A stretch of DNA of 64,000 bases from Ianthella basta. Taxonomy: Eukaryota > Porifera > Demospongiae > Verongiida > Ianthellidae. The stretch's first letter is position 1; each line of letters opens with the position of its first letter. A program made the position numbers and the translations under genes. Shown piece after piece: positions 41,890 through 55,349 of this stretch. The notes below the pieces were generated by a model. It saw only the letters and a list, made by a program, of their open reading frames with translations, made no database searches and was not told the origin of the DNA. The stretch covers positions 2,730,142-2,794,141 of the forward strand of contig OZ025869.1 of assembly GCA_964019415.1 (NCBI GenBank), read 5' to 3'.

Positions 41890-44790
41890 GCTAGAAACTA
41901 TCAATCCAATTCTTTCTAAGTCTTCCTCTTGGCCTTTTCCCTGCAATTTCCTCAGTGTACACCTTTTTCACTAATCTGCTGTCTTCCATCTGCTCCAGCT
42001 TCTCCTTCCATGCTCTTCGTTTTCGTCTCACTTTCTCCATCACTTCCTCTTGTCCAACTGCCTCTCTCACATCTGCATTTCATACTCGGTCCATCCTCGT
42101 CACTCCTTCAACTTTTCTCGGGTAAGCCATCTCTGTTGCCCCTAATCTACTCTCATGTCTCTTCATCACTGTCCATGTCTCACTGCCATACAGCATGGCT
42201 GGTAGCACTATCGCATTGTACACCCTCATCTTAGTGGCTTTCTTCAACTCCTTCCTTTCTAACACCTGCTTCCGCATTGCTCCTATCACCCTGACTCCTC
42301 CTCCCACTCTCTGTTCAATTTCCTCTTCACATGTCCCATCTGCACTCAGGATAGCTCCTAGGTATTTCATATTCTGCACTTGTTCTATCTCTTCCCCATC
42401 CACACACACTTTGCATTCTTCTCCTTTCCTACTAAACATCATCACTTTAGTCTTGCCTCAATGTATCTTCATTCCCCAGTTACTCATTGCCTTCGAACTC
42501 CCTCAAATTTGCTTCCATGTCCTCCTTCCTTTCTGTTAGTAGCATCATGTCATCTGCAAATAGCACTACACTCACTTCAGTAGTTGACATCTTCACACCT
42601 CCAACAAAATCCTCCATTCCTTCCCTCACTATCTTTACCATGAACACATTGAACAGCCATGGTGACATGACACAGCCCTGCCTCACTCCTTGTGTTATTG
42701 GGAACCAGCTTGACAATTCATCCTTTACTCTGACACACCCTTCACTCTTCTTGTACAATGATCTAATGGCCCTCAGCAGTCTTCCCTTCACACCATATTC
42801 CTCTAGCACTTTCCATAACTTATCTCTACCCACCCTGTCATACGCCTTTTCCAAATCAACACATGCATGCCACCACCATCTTCTTGTTCTTCACTATCAT
42901 CTTCTCACTCAATTGTCTTATGGTAAAGAGCTGATCCATGCAACTTCTGCCCTTTCTAAAGCCCCCCTGAGCCTCAAGTACCTTGCTCTGTCATACTTCT
43001 TATCCTTTCATCCACTATCCTTGTATAGGCCTTGCTTGGGATGCTCAGCAGGCTAATGCCACATTATAGTTCTCACACTTTGCTTCCTTTCTTATGTACT
43101 AGCACAATTACAGCTTGTCGCCAGTCTTCTGGGACTTGTCAGTTCTCCCATGCAAGACTCATTATTCTTTGTAACCACTTCACCACTACAGTCCTTCCAG
43201 CTTTCATCATCTCTGCACTAATTCCACATATACCTGGTGACTTTCTGTTTTTCAGCTTCAATATGGCCACTTCTACTTCCTCAACTGCAATTGGTGCCCT
43301 CTCTTCTTCATCAAGTTACGCCTCCCTATCTACTTGGTTAACATTCTGGCCTTGGGCATCTTCTTGCAGTAAGTCACTAAAATAAGCCTTCCATCGGTTA
43401 CGAACTTCCTCATCATCTACTATCAACTGGCCACTCTCATCGCATATTTTCCCAGCTACATCTGCTTTATTTTCATTACACATGCAGACCCTACTCCAAA
43501 ACCTTTTCTGATTCTTTTGAAAGTGATCCTCTAGTGATCTGCCAAGCTCAATCCACTCCTCATTTCTCGCTTGTCTCACCACTCTTTTAGCTTCCTTTCT
43601 TGCCTCTTGATACCTCTCCTTTGCCTCCACTGTCTGCTGCTGCAGCCACTTCAAATAAGCCACCTTCGTATTCTTTATTGCCTGGTTCACCTCCTCATTC
43701 CACCATCTAGTTCTTTTCTCAGTATTTCTGTACTGTTTTATTCCACACACCTCAGCTGCAGTTTCCATTACATTCTTCTTAAACTCTCCCCAGACGTCCT
43801 CTACATTGCTGCCCTCCCAGTACCTTGCCCTATCCAGTCTCCTTCCTAACTTCATCCTGAATCTCCATCGTGCTTCCTTCTCTTTGAGCTTCCATCTGTT
43901 TAAGTGCTGCCTTCTGTGATCACTTCGCCTTACCTACTGCCATATATGTGAGGCCTTCTTGTTAACTTCAGCACCACTAAAATGATCACTACCAATTTCT
44001 GCCCCTTTCACAACCTTAAGTTGGTAACCTTGACCCTTCTCCTATCTTCTCTTCTTACTAGGAAGTAATCCAGAATAGATTTTAGCCCTCTACCTCTGCA
44101 TTCCCATGTAAATTGATGTATTTCTTTGTGTTGGTACCATGTGTTAGAGATAATCAACCCATTTGTAGAACATAACTCAAGTAACCTCTTTCCATTTTCA
44201 TTACATGTCTCTTCACCACACCCTCCAATCACCTCTCACCATCCTCTTTTATTCCCCACTCTAGCATTGAAATCTCCCAGTTTTTATTATCTTATCTTTT
44301 CTTTGTAGGCCCAACACTGTTTCCTGCAAGGTATCAAAAACTCTTCCTTACCTTCAACAGAACAGTTATCTGTCGGGGCATACACTTGGACAAAGCACAC
44401 CCATTCCTCCCTTATCTTCAGCCTCACTAGCACGTGCCATGCATTCTCTCATTAATACACTTCCACTCCTTAATGCACATCGCCAATTCTTCCACCATGT
44501 AAATAGCTACACCAGCCTTAGCTCTTCCTTGCTGCACACCAGAGTACACACAAGTCATACCATCTACAGTTTTCATTCCATTTCCTCTCATCTTCCCTTC
44601 ACTTACTCCTAGCACATTCAATTTGTACTTCTTCATTTCTTCAATCAGCTCCATCTCTTTCCCTGTCAATGATCTCACATTCCAGGTTCCAAATCTGTAA
44701 CAGCCATTGTTATTCCCTAACTTAGGATCACTCTGCTTGTTCTTTTTTGGCCCCATAACGCTGGCAGGCTCTCAATCCAGACAACTTTTA
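41890..44790 (-). mobile_element. LINE copy 5, near full length
   Basis: The minus strand carries an endonuclease (FGTWNVRSLTGKEMELIEE about 44690; VLGVSEGKMRGNG about 44610; NTWYQHKEIHQFTWECRGRG about 44150), a linker (ARNEEWIELGRSLEDHFQ about 43560) and a reverse transcriptase. The RT motifs are KAYDRVGRDKLWKVLEEYG (about 42850), [17 protein letters not shown] (about 42680), VVLFADDMMLL with catalytic FADD intact (about 42570) and MKYLGAILSADG (about 42370). The end reads LYGSETWTVMKRHESRLG. It starts ATGGGGCCAAAAAAGAAC at 44756. Frameshifts separate the parts, but it is the best-kept of the three related minus-strand copies. The 5' GCTGGCAGG word lies at 44760-44768. Confidence 0.88.
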
Positions 44791-44916
44791 CCTAGCACAG
44801 CTGGGATCCTCCATTTTGTTTTTGACAGCAGATGATACATGTGTACAAGTACATATTCTAGGAAACCCCCTGCACATGTGCAAGTGGCATACTGTTGTGC
44901 AGTGTAGCAGGAGTGT

Positions 44917-44932
44917 AGCTATAGTGGTAGCT
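44917..44932. repeat. Target-site duplication, left copy
   Basis: AGCTATAGTGGTAGCT, identical to 45958-45973. Confidence 0.92.
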
Positions 44933-45957
44933 ATGGAAGTTCGCCTGAAACAGAGACACGCTGCCATTCGCACCAACAACCGCAATGATGCCGCCGAAGA
45001 GGCGATGGCACTCAAGCCTAAGCTTTCCAATGCCCAACAGTGTGCCATGGAGCAAGCCAGCGAGAAGGGGGCCTCTTCATGGTTGACCGCCCTTCCGCTG
45101 GCGAAGTATGACTTCTGCCTCCACAAGCAGGCATTCAGGGATGCCTTATGCCTCCGATTTGGATGGACACCAACTCGACTTCCATCCCACTGCCCATGTG
45201 GAAAGCTATTCCCTGTTGATCATGCCTTCAGTTGCCCTAATGGAGCCCTGCCATCTATCCGCCATGACCGAATCCGGGACATCACTGCTAATTTCCTGAC
45301 AGAAGTCTGCCCGAACGTTGGCCTCGAGCCCACTCTCCAGCCCCTGACTGGAGAGAGTTTCCCCCTCCGTAGTACCAATACGGAAGAAGGGGCAAGGCTC
45401 GACATCAAGGCCCAGAACGTCTGGAACAACAGCCAGAGAAGTGCCTTCTTTGATGTTAGAGTGTTTAATTCCTTTGCCCCCACCAACAGCTCATCCTCAA
45501 CCAGCTCCACATATCGCAGACATGAAAGAGAAAAAAGGAGAGCGTATGAGCAGAGAGTCCTGCAAGTTGAACATGGAACCTTCACTCCATTGGTCCTGTC
45601 CTCAAGTGGTGGCTGGGGCCCCTCTGCCACAGTTGCCTTCAGAAGACTGGCTGGCCTCATCGCCACCAAGCATGGACAATCCTACAGCACGACACTGAGT
45701 TTCATCAGATGCAAGATTGGATACTCACTCATACAATCAGGAATCATGTGCCTGCGTGGACCGAGATCGTCATTCCATGCCCCTGCCAAGGCCATCAGCC
45801 TCGAGGAACACCCCCTGGACCTCATCCGCCAGGAGGTGCGCTTGTATTGACTGACCCAACTATCTTCATTCACCTCATCTATGCTATTACATTAACAAAC
45901 ACATACTTTACACATCACCTTTGTTATCGCCGTTATGTTAACTATTGTAAAAAAAAA
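44933..45957 (+). mobile_element. 5'-truncated non-LTR retrotransposon insertion with poly(A) and 16-base target duplication
   Basis: The insertion begins at 44933 and ends in ten A at 45949-45958. It is bracketed by AGCTATAGTGGTAGCT (the first A of the right copy is shared with the poly(A)). It carries an uninterrupted 305-codon C-terminal frame to the TGA at 45848-45850. Landmarks are EKGASSWLTALPLAKYDF, AFRDALCLRFGWTPTRLPSH, CPCGKLFPVDHAFSCPNG (Cys/His pattern), RHDRIRDITANFLTEVCPN, AFFDVRVFNSFAP and VEHGTFTPLVLSSSGGWG. This is the tail of a reverse-transcriptase protein common in cnidarians and sponges, seen also at 55.35-57.3 kb. The intact frame, perfect duplication and A-tail indicate a recent insertion by target-primed reverse transcription. 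Confidence 0.92.
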
Positions 45958-45973
45958 AGCTATAGTGGTAGCT
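45958..45973. repeat. Target-site duplication, right copy
   Basis: AGCTATAGTGGTAGCT, identical to 44917-44932. Confidence 0.92.
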
Positions 45974-47269
45974 GTACTGCTCCTTCAGGCTTGCGATTGA
46001 CTGTAGTGCATGATGTTGGTCATTGGTATATGCGTTCATTGTTATGCGCACGCGTATTCTTGCTCGGTGCATGTTTGCCTGGCATGTATTCGGAATTCAG
46101 GGTTGCGCATGTGCCTCATTGTGATTGCAGGAGTTACCAAGCTGCTGCAATCATACGGGTGTCATCCATTTAATATGCACTGGAGCACATACGCAGCTAA
46201 TTATACACAGTCCCTGGTATGAGGAAGTGGGTGAAATCCCTTCAAATGCTCAGTAAGTGAAACCATCAACCTGTGGACAAAGATGCCTGGTATACAAATG
46301 CCTATTATTATTGTTATTCTACTTGCTATCATTTTAACCCTTCTCAGCCTCAAACTATAATATAATTATAGCTATGACATGTATGTAGTATACATGTATG
46401 CAATGTTTGCATCAAGCCCAGCATCTGGTGCAGGTGATCCAAACTACCATCTGACGTGTGTGTGCTACTGTATATGCACATGTGCTTGTACATATGTACA
46501 CATAAATGAATAATAATTATTATACATTGTTTGTGCATACATAATTCTACATGAAAATTGCTTTGTCTGTGCATGCATACGTGACATTACGGTTGGTTGA
46601 GTGTAGTCTGACCAACGTTGCAACCATGTGAGAAACTCTCTTTGAATTTGCCTCTTTGCCTGTACACTGTCATATACTTTATATAATTATTATTCATTAT
46701 ATGCTGTACAAAGTATGCAGTGGTCGTGTACACTGTGGCCAGGTTCATTCCCTGAAGACTCCTGTGTTGATGGCATTGCACGAATAGGAAAAAAAAATCC
46801 AAGTTTCCCCTGCAATGCTGCTCCCTTGAATGGTTCCCAATGACTCTCCTATTCACCTATTCTTGGTTAACATTCATGGGTATTTCTGAAGTATTGTTGC
46901 CTGTAAGCGAATTCATACCTATATATAAGCAGGTTCTGTATAGACACAGTATAGATCAGTATATCAAGTCACAACATTTGGCATGCAATTCACTGTTATG
47001 ACTGTATAATACTGCAGTTCAAAATGAACGGCAATGATCTTAATAGCACAACCTGTCATTTGAGTCACACTAGTGACAAATGACAAATTATGGTACAGAG
47101 AAAGCCTTAAGCCCACAGAAAACCTTAAAGATATATGTTCACTACAAACTACTCAAATGCATAAAGACCCGATGCATGAACACACCTTAGACTATTTGAA
47201 TGTGGGAACACAGGTATGTGCAATGCTGCAAAACCTACTACAGCACTGTTGAATCTGCTGAACGTGATC
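45974..47269. other. No gene seen
   Basis: AT-rich intergenic DNA downstream of collagen-like gene A. No domain-bearing frame is visible. Confidence 0.6.
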
Positions 47270-48458
47270 TCAGTAGACGAATATCTCCAGTTGTTCCACT
47301 CCAATGTTTTCCAAGGTGCCCCAATGATGAGAGCACAATCTCATTTCAATGTCATCACTTGTTTCTACGTTCAGTGTAGTAGTGAACCACGGCCCACCAC
47401 GATTGCAGCAAGTACTCCTGCTAGTGCATCCCTGTGAGTCCCACAAAGGGTCATTCAGCTGCCACTGATCCTCATTCGCTCCAGTGTTCCCCAACTCGCA
47501 GAAGTAGTTCTGACCAACGAATGGAGGTGAAGCAGGACCAGGATAGGGTGAAGCACAAGGGCAGTTGTGTCTGTTGTAGTTGTAGTCTTTGACTAACCTG
47601 ATGCAAAGGTCCAGATGTGATTTCGAGGACTGCCGTGTGTCACTGACAGACCTTGAACGTAGGGGTAGTTCAGAGTAGTCTGGCTACCATAGTTGTAATT
47701 GAAGAATGCATATGTTTGGCCATATTGGTATCCCCGGGCTCTTCCGCAGACCTTAGTGTACTGTACTCCATGTGTTGGGAAGGTGGCTGAAGAGCAGGTG
47801 TACGCACTGTAAAAGTAACTGTGCACATTCGAGTGTTGGAATAGAGTGTGTACTTGAGCCCAGTTGGGCAGGTATTACCGGCAATTGTCATATCAATGTA
47901 AGCTGCCCTCATCCATCCTCCTTTGATATCTCCACAGTTGTTGGTGTCCATCTCACAGTAAACCTGAACTGCTCTAGTGATAGTGCTTATCCAGTAATTC
48001 CCAGATGGAGCGTGGGGGTTACTTTCATACACTGACTTGCAGGAGGTGGCGGGACAGGTTTCAGTCAATCCCTTGCGCACCTCCCAAATTATCTCTGTCC
48101 TCAGCTGCTGCACTTGAGTAGCTGATAGTGCACCAGGTGGTCCAGTTGGTCCCCGTGAGCCTGTTGGTCCAGCTGGTCCACGTGAGCCAGTTGGTCCAGC
48201 CGGTCCCTGGAGGCCTGTCACTCCCTTCTCTCCAGCATCTCCTTTTGTTCCACTTGGTCCCTGTGCTCCGTTACTTCCATTCAGTCCAGGTACACCCGGG
48301 ATTCCATTCTTACCAGGTCTTCCAGGCAGCAGTGTAATAGTTGAGAATGGAGATCTTTCTCGGCAGGCAGCCTGTGCTGCTTCTCCTCTCATCACAAAAA
48401 GGGCTGTGACTGAGCTCAGAGCAAATAGGAGCTTGGCAATGAACATGATAGATTGCAT
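47270..48458 (-). pseudogene. Collagen-like secreted protein A, two frameshifts
   Basis: ATG 48458 opens a signal peptide ([19 protein letters not shown]), then 21 collagen Gly-X-Y triplets ([16 protein letters not shown] ... GPTGPPG), a short linker and the family's Cys-rich C-terminal domain. That domain has [84 protein letters not shown] and the end IGVEQLEIFVY. A frame break near 47820 (after NTRMC) and a second near 47600 (after ASG) interrupt it. Each is repaired by a single base, so sequencing error, recent death or both are possible. The PSGxYW..VYCEM part is shared with fibrinogen-related proteins; the remainder is not a canonical fibrinogen domain. A CATAAAAG box lies on the minus strand at 48617-48610. 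Likely role: extracellular matrix or lectin-like recognition (inferred). Confidence 0.82.
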
Positions 48459-49339
<881 letters not shown>

Positions 49340-49618
49340 AGTGTTTGGGAGAAGCTGTGTGAGTATGCCAGAAGGGTGACAGAGGTCTAGCATTCGGAAG
49401 ATTGAAAACTTGGTTTTTTGCTTTGGTTACAAGTAAAGTCATACTTGTGAATCACAAACCACTGGAAAAGTAAGGAACTTATGTAATTCTCTGTTAGGTG
49501 CTAGTGCACTTTCAAGTGTTTAACACTGGTAGTGCAACGTATGCTAGTCACCTAGACATTACCAAGTGTAGGTGGGGAATTCTACGGTCAGGAGCACAGG
49601 ACGGATACTCTGATGCCG

Positions 49619-49930
49619 TCACTCAAGGCCGTACCCCACCTCTCTCATCTCATGGGTCTTGCAAGCCCATAGATGAGTACCCTTACTGCACCGAGGGGGC
49701 CATGCAACTGGGGTGATAAGGCTGATGTCTCCGCAGCCAACGGTGCCACCGGTCTTGTTGCCACCTGCTGGCTTACCCCATTCATGGGGTCCACTTAGCC
49801 AAGTCTTGGCTGTGGCATTACAAGTACAAGTGTGTGTGTATGAATGTGCACATGTTATGTATGAATGAATGTGTCTTTGTATCAGAACCACAACAGAGCA
49901 CAGAACGAATAGAAGCTTGACTCCAAACAT
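49619..49930 (-). pseudogene. Possible fourth collagen-like family fragment (signal peptide only) joined to an unknown open frame
   Basis: From ATG 49930 the minus strand reads MFGVKLLFVLCSVVVLI, similar to the start of gene A ([17 protein letters not shown]). After a CA-rich stretch it continues in an unrelated frame rich in Trp, Gly and Cys (HEWGKPAGGNKTGGTVGCGD) that I do not recognise. No collagen triplets or C-terminal domain follow. It may be a truncated duplicate of gene A interrupted by another repeat. Confidence 0.35.
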
Positions 49931-50739
49931 TTTGGAAGCCACAGTGTATCCCTTGGTTGTAGCAAACACTATTACGGTATCAACCTTTTATTTTGAAGGA
50001 TGGTGTTGATCATAATAGGGTAAGCTGTACATAGCTATAGTGTTGTGGTATTAGTGCAATATAAGTACATTCCCTTATATAACTATATAATAATTCTATG
50101 AGGTGTACACATTCATTACACATGTGACTTGCATGTGCAGGCCTAGGATATTGGGCAGTCATAATGGGGACCACTTCCTGTATTTACATCATGCATGGAG
50201 ACAAGTAGAGTTACAAACTTCAACACCATATAATACAATTATCCACTCCATCTGTCCTGCACACAGCTTCTGCTGATGGTATATGGTATGTGCCTGTCTC
50301 TTGTATATATATATGTACTGCACAGTGTATGGAAGCTGTGCATGGTCTATATTGTGCTTCTGCTACATACAGCAGGTTGGGCTTCTAGTCATATACATTG
50401 TATAAGCCTATCCTACACTATGGACCTACTGTACGTGTTGCACCATGACCGCTCTAATGAGCACATACATACCTGGACTTGAGCTATAGGTGTACTGTTT
50501 GCTCACAATTCCCTCAACAGCAATTATAATTGGAATGGTGTATACGTATACACAATGATTACATACCATGCTCCTTGCATACAGTCATGCACTTTTGGAC
50601 TTTATAGCTATGAGCTGTGTGATGTCCCCATGTACACTAGGAAGTACAAGTCCTCATGGTATGCAGTGTGCTTTGTGGGCTCCATGTCCGTATATAGTGC
50701 TAAGTATTCACTGACACTCGCAAACACTTCATCTGATGG

Positions 50740-51386
50740 TACACTGTTAAAAATAGGGAGTGATGATTACACTCATAGTTGGTGTGAATTGCTTACCACT
50801 GTGAGCACACCCATTTACAGTGTGATGTTCACTCCAACCATGCAGTACACAAGATACCATTTATGTGAACAGTTTGAAGTGAGGGCTTCTTAGCTGGCTC
50901 AGGCATCAGAAAGGGTTGGTTACAAGGGAGGCCAGGGAGGCAGGAGAACCAACCCTTTCTGATGTGAACAGTTTGTAAGAGACTAAGCACTTCATGGTAC
51001 ATTTCACTACCGATAGAGTACACAGCATACCGTCTGGTGGGATTGTTTGTGGGTGACACAAAGTACCTAATTAAATGGTACATTAAATTGCACACTTAGT
51101 TTGATGAGGTCCTCCCACTGTACACAACATGCCATGATCAGGCTAAGCTGTATCCTGGGTAGCTATATATGTACTTAGATAGCTCATAGGATGTAGGATT
51201 CCAAGTAAACTCTCATCTTTGCGTGTAAATTACTTCAAAGTCTCTTAATCTATCAGAAATGATGTGAACAACAGTGTGGACACTGGTGTCAGTGTGAATG
51301 TCAAACTAAAGTAACAGTGTGACTGATCACACCCTTGGTGTGAGCACTGAGTGGTGTGATGGTCACACCATATTTTTAACAGTGTA
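50740..51386. mobile_element. MITE-like element with 16-base inverted ends
   Basis: TACACTGTTAAAAATA at 50740-50755 is mirrored by TATTTTTAACAGTGTA at 51371-51386. The 647 bases between have no coding capacity but contain further GTGTGA/TCACAC palindromes near the right end. A hairpin inside (CATCAGAAAGGGTTGGTT at about 50904, AACCAACCCTTTCTGATG at about 50948) may be a second, nested small element. A target duplication is not evident. Confidence 0.72.
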
Positions 51387-51539
51387 CGTATGGTACGTAT
51401 GTTGTGTCTGCATGATCCTACAGTGACTCCATATCTACAACGTGGTATCTATCCTGTGAGCTTGTTATAGGTGTAGCATTATTCATTACTTCTACTAGGG
51501 CATACATAAGAATGCAATAGGCCTCGCTGAGGCGCCGCT

Positions 51540-51653
51540 AATGACGTCATTAAGATGGCCGCTCAAGCCGCCGGCCCGTCGACGCGATGCAAGAAACTGG
51601 CTTACCCACTGGCCCAGGTTAACTGCAGAGGCATGTGTCGAGGTAAGAACATC
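51540..51653 (+). other. GC-rich block with CRE palindrome; possible first exon
   Basis: In AT-rich surroundings, TGACGTCA (about 51543) is followed by ATGGCCGCTCAAGCCGCC at 51555. The open frame MAAQAAGPSTRCKKLAYPLA leads to a good donor (CGAG/GTAAGAAC, about 51643). It could be the promoter and first exon of an unseen gene or a repeat piece. I found no downstream partner exon. Confidence 0.3.
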
Positions 51654-52730
51654 CCGCGAGTTGATGTAGGCCGTGCGCTGGCCTGGGGAGCCATTCGTGA
51701 TTATCACGTGGTAGCTATTCACACGTCCTTTTGGTAATCACCGTAGGTAGTTTGCAATTGCTCTGCATGGGCTCTACATACAGTATCCTGTATACTGTCC
51801 ATATATATATACATCCATACTGTCCACACTGTCCTATACATATCCCATATGTATACTCTATGGGGAGATCACACTGTATGTGGGGGCTCATGATCAATGT
51901 ATACATCAAAGGGATTATGTTACATGATAACCTGAAGCCATGTGACCACTATCATGTGTTGGTCTGTAGTTTGTGTAAGGTATACATGAAAGGAATGCTT
52001 TATATACGCGAGATACTGCATGGGCAGGAGTGCATGCACATCCGTACTGAAAGTGATGTATAAACAAGTTACAGGAACTGGTGTCATCTATAGACATTGT
52101 ACGTGATGCATGTATACCAACCGGTGTGTGGGAGTTATGTACAGTATATAGGTGTGACATAATTATATATATAGCCATGCATAGCACCCCATTCATTATG
52201 GTTCCCACAGCACCGCAACTCTATAGTATTAATGTATATGCGTGTATACATATATTATATTCCAATGGTGCATTGTGTACTTTACAACATCATCAATATG
52301 CAAGGTTGTGGTCATGAGCTGCCTTCAATTATATACTGTGCACAAGAATACCTGACATTCAACCTACAAATCATCAAAGTAGTATAATTATTGATTAAAT
52401 GCCCATACAGGTGTCCTACATTAGGGAATAGAGACATTAAGCTGTTTAATGATAGGCTATAGCTATGCACTAATGATTAAGATTTTCCTATTCTGACTAC
52501 ATTATTCCATACATTCACAAGTTCCCATACATGTCTGTAGGAAAGAGCCTGGGTGTGAAATCTTTAGTGTGGACAGGTCCTTGCATGTAGAGATGATCCG
52601 GCACTGCACTTGGCAACAGAATTTACCAACAGACATTTTACTTCAATCCACAGCCATCATCAATGTGTATAAATTGTGTGAGCAGGAATGTACTGTATTT
52701 ACAGCACACATTGCAACTAGAGTAACTCAC

Positions 52731-52820
<90 letters not shown>

Positions 52821-53018
52821 GTCAAAATCATCTCTGTATCTATTGGCTGAACTATCTGATCATAAACCACATTTTGCACTTCCACTATAGCTCTCTGAAT
52901 GCAAATGATCTACTGAATAGTTAATACAATCAACATTGGATGTACAACAAACAGCCCACAATGTCATGACAGTCAATACCCACATCAAAGGAATGTGGTT
53001 ATCTGGCATTCCAGCTAC
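51654..53018. other. No gene seen; (CA)n at 52734-52812
   Basis: AT-rich intergenic DNA with TATATA-rich stretches. A pure CA run of about 79 bases occupies 52734-52812. Confidence 0.6.
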
Positions 53019-53026
53019 TATAAAAG
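53019..53026 (+). promoter_or_regulatory. TATA box of gene B
   Basis: TATAAAAG, about 140 bases before the start codon. It leaves room for a start site near 53050 and a 5' UTR of about 110 bases. Confidence 0.6.
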
Positions 53027-53161
53027 GAAGGAACAACTGCCAGTTTCAGTACAGCAGAAGTGAGCCGACAAGATAGCCTCTGTGTACCAAAAGCTGTTTA
53101 AAGCAGTGAACCCAATTTCTAAGAGAAGAGACTGAGGCTGATCAAGTTTCATACATTGAAC

Positions 53162-54265
53162 ATGCTTCCCCTCACTGTCCAGCTCCTTGTAGCAGTTACC
53201 TGCTTCACTGCTGTGTACATCAGAGGAGAAGCAGCTGACACCTGCCCAACCACTACAACATCTTGCATCCCTGGACTGCCGGGACGGGACGGCAAAGATG
53301 GCCAGCCAGGACGGGATGGAGCACCTGGACGTGACGGCCGAGATGGTCTCCCTGGACCAACTGGTTCATTGACTGTAGCTCAACAGCAAGAAATGAAAGA
53401 AAGCATTTTAAGCATGCTCAGGGAAGAAATAAGTCAGCTAAACTGTTGCAATACAAGTCAAACCACTCCAGCCCCAGAACCGTCTTGCAGCATCACCTCT
53501 CAAGATAATCCTGCTACCTCCTGCCAAGAGATCTATAGATGTGACCCCACCGCTCCATCTGGGTATTACTGGGTCAGAACTGACCGTGTGCATGGGCCAC
53601 AGCAGGTGTATTGTGAAATGAACACAACTCGTTGAGGCAATGTCACAGGCGGCTGGACAAGAGTAGCTCATATTAACATGACTGACCCTGAACAGTCCTG
53701 CCCTTCAGTGCTCAGGACCATCGAATCTCCACTGAGAATGTGTGCTGGGCTAACATCTGCTGGTTGCGCTTCTGTTCACTACACCACACTGGGCCTCAAC
53801 TTCACTCATGTGTGTGGACAGGCATTAGGATACCAGTACTATTTCACTGATGGGTTGGATGCCGTAGCAACGACTAAGACCATTGACAATCCCTACGTTG
53901 ATGGACTTTCCATCACTTACGGTACTCCACGTAACCATCTGTGGTCATATGCTAATGGCCACAATGGTCGCTGTCGTTGCCACCCAGGCAGTGGGGCAGC
54001 TCCGCCACCTTCCTTTGTTGGGCAGAACTTCTACTGTGACGGCCTTCCGGTACAGCCTCAGCAGATCTGGCACACGGAGTACCGCCTCTGGGATGGTGAG
54101 GGCTGCCCTAGTGGCAACACCTGTTGTGACCCACCAAACCTGCCTTGGTTTTATAGGGCCCTTGATACACCTATTACTGGTGACATTGAAGTACGGTGGT
54201 GCCGTGATGAACCTAGCAACATTGAAGACTTTGCTGTGGAATTGATGGAATTGTATGTATACTGA
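53162..54265 (+). CDS. Collagen-like secreted protein B with one in-frame TGA at a conserved Cys
   Basis: The first ATG after the TATA box is 53162. Signal peptide 1-25, ten Gly-X-Y triplets at residues 38-68 (GLPGRDGKDGQPGRDGAPG...), a coiled linker (QQEMKESILSMLREEI), then the family domain: CQEIYRCDPTAPSGYYWV, VYCEMNTTR-TGA-GNVTGGWTRVA, VCGQALGYQYY, DGLSITYGTPRNHLWSYANG, YRLWDGEGCPSGNTCCDPPN, and the end VELMELYVY at 54265. The frame is otherwise open for 367 codons. TGA (53633-53635, codon 158) stands where genes A and C have Cys, one base from TGT or TGC. The simplest reading is a point mutation to a stop, giving a pseudogene. Selenocysteine is the alternative, but I see no convincing SECIS element in the first 250 bases after the stop. 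Confidence 0.82.
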
Positions 54266-55349
54266 ACTGAGCAAGCTGCCAACACTACAAGCCACTCTGT
54301 GTATACTGTACAATTATATATAGTAGTATATTATTATACAGAAGTGGTGAATTGTTGTTATTAAAAAGTACAGTTACCACTATTAAGTGGTGTTGCTGCA
54401 TTATATATAATATTATGACAGTCTTAGTATATATGACTAGCAGTCAGTAGCTAAGAACATTCTTTATCAAATTAATGAAACCATGAATTTCTTCATTCAT
54501 TCTTTGTAGGCATACTGAGTATATACTTACTGTATTCACTGTAGCCTCGATAATTACATAGCCTCCATGAACATACAACTTGCGCATTTAGTGCAACCTG
54601 CATGCACTGTATGTATACGCATATGTGGCATGCAAGGTAATGTGAGGTATGCACTTCTTACTGAAAGTGCTAAATATGCTAGAAATGCGGAGGTGCAGAC
54701 ATTATCACTATCTGCTGTGAAAGATGATACCATCTTATCAAACATGCGGTATGCTGTCCAGTAAGGTGATATAGGCGCACAGACTGCTATCTTAGACTAC
54801 ATGACTGCTTTATGAGTTTAGGAGGTTCTCTCTGTATTCTCCTTGGTTAGAGATGTTCCCCTCTCTTTACATATCTTGCATGTAGTGTGTAGACTCTGTT
54901 TAGTTTCTTGACTGTTCAACATGTACAGCTGATCAATCATTCAATCAGTCAATCACAATGGCTTTTCTCCTATGCAGTATGTTACCCTAGACCTGATATA
55001 TACTGCACATGATGCATTAAGTGTTCGAAATAGATCCAAATGTTGTTTATAGAATCTATCCTATACCTAGCTAGCTAATCATATTCATTCTCATAACTAA
55101 TATATACACAGCAGCAATAAAATACTGTTTTCAGTGGGACACTATAGCTAGTACTGCATGAATATCACTGAGCCAATCATTAGTGCATGCAAGCCTTTAA
55201 ATTTATTAAAACATTCAGTCACAATCTGACTTGAGCTCACCAGTTAAAGATTATGCAAAATGCTCCTTCTATAGTGAACACACAAAAACAGCAGAATTAT
55301 AGCCCTCTCTTTTTAACCCTTTAGTGGTAGAGCACCAAATATTATATTG
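54266..55349. other. No gene seen
   Basis: 3' flank of gene B and AT-rich intergenic DNA, with no recognisable frame. Confidence 0.6.

Noticed and set aside
45220-45669. Minus-strand open frame inside the 44.9-45.9 kb insertion
   Set aside because: It is a shadow of the plus-strand retroelement frame.
48128-48337. Plus-strand open frame across the collagen stem of gene A
   Set aside because: It is a Val/Gln-rich shadow of the Gly-X-Y repeat on the other strand.
54266-54520. Possible SECIS element for the TGA of gene B
   Set aside because: An ATGAC...TGAC pair exists near 54410-54440, but I could not form the needed stem with an AA apical loop, so I do not claim selenocysteine.
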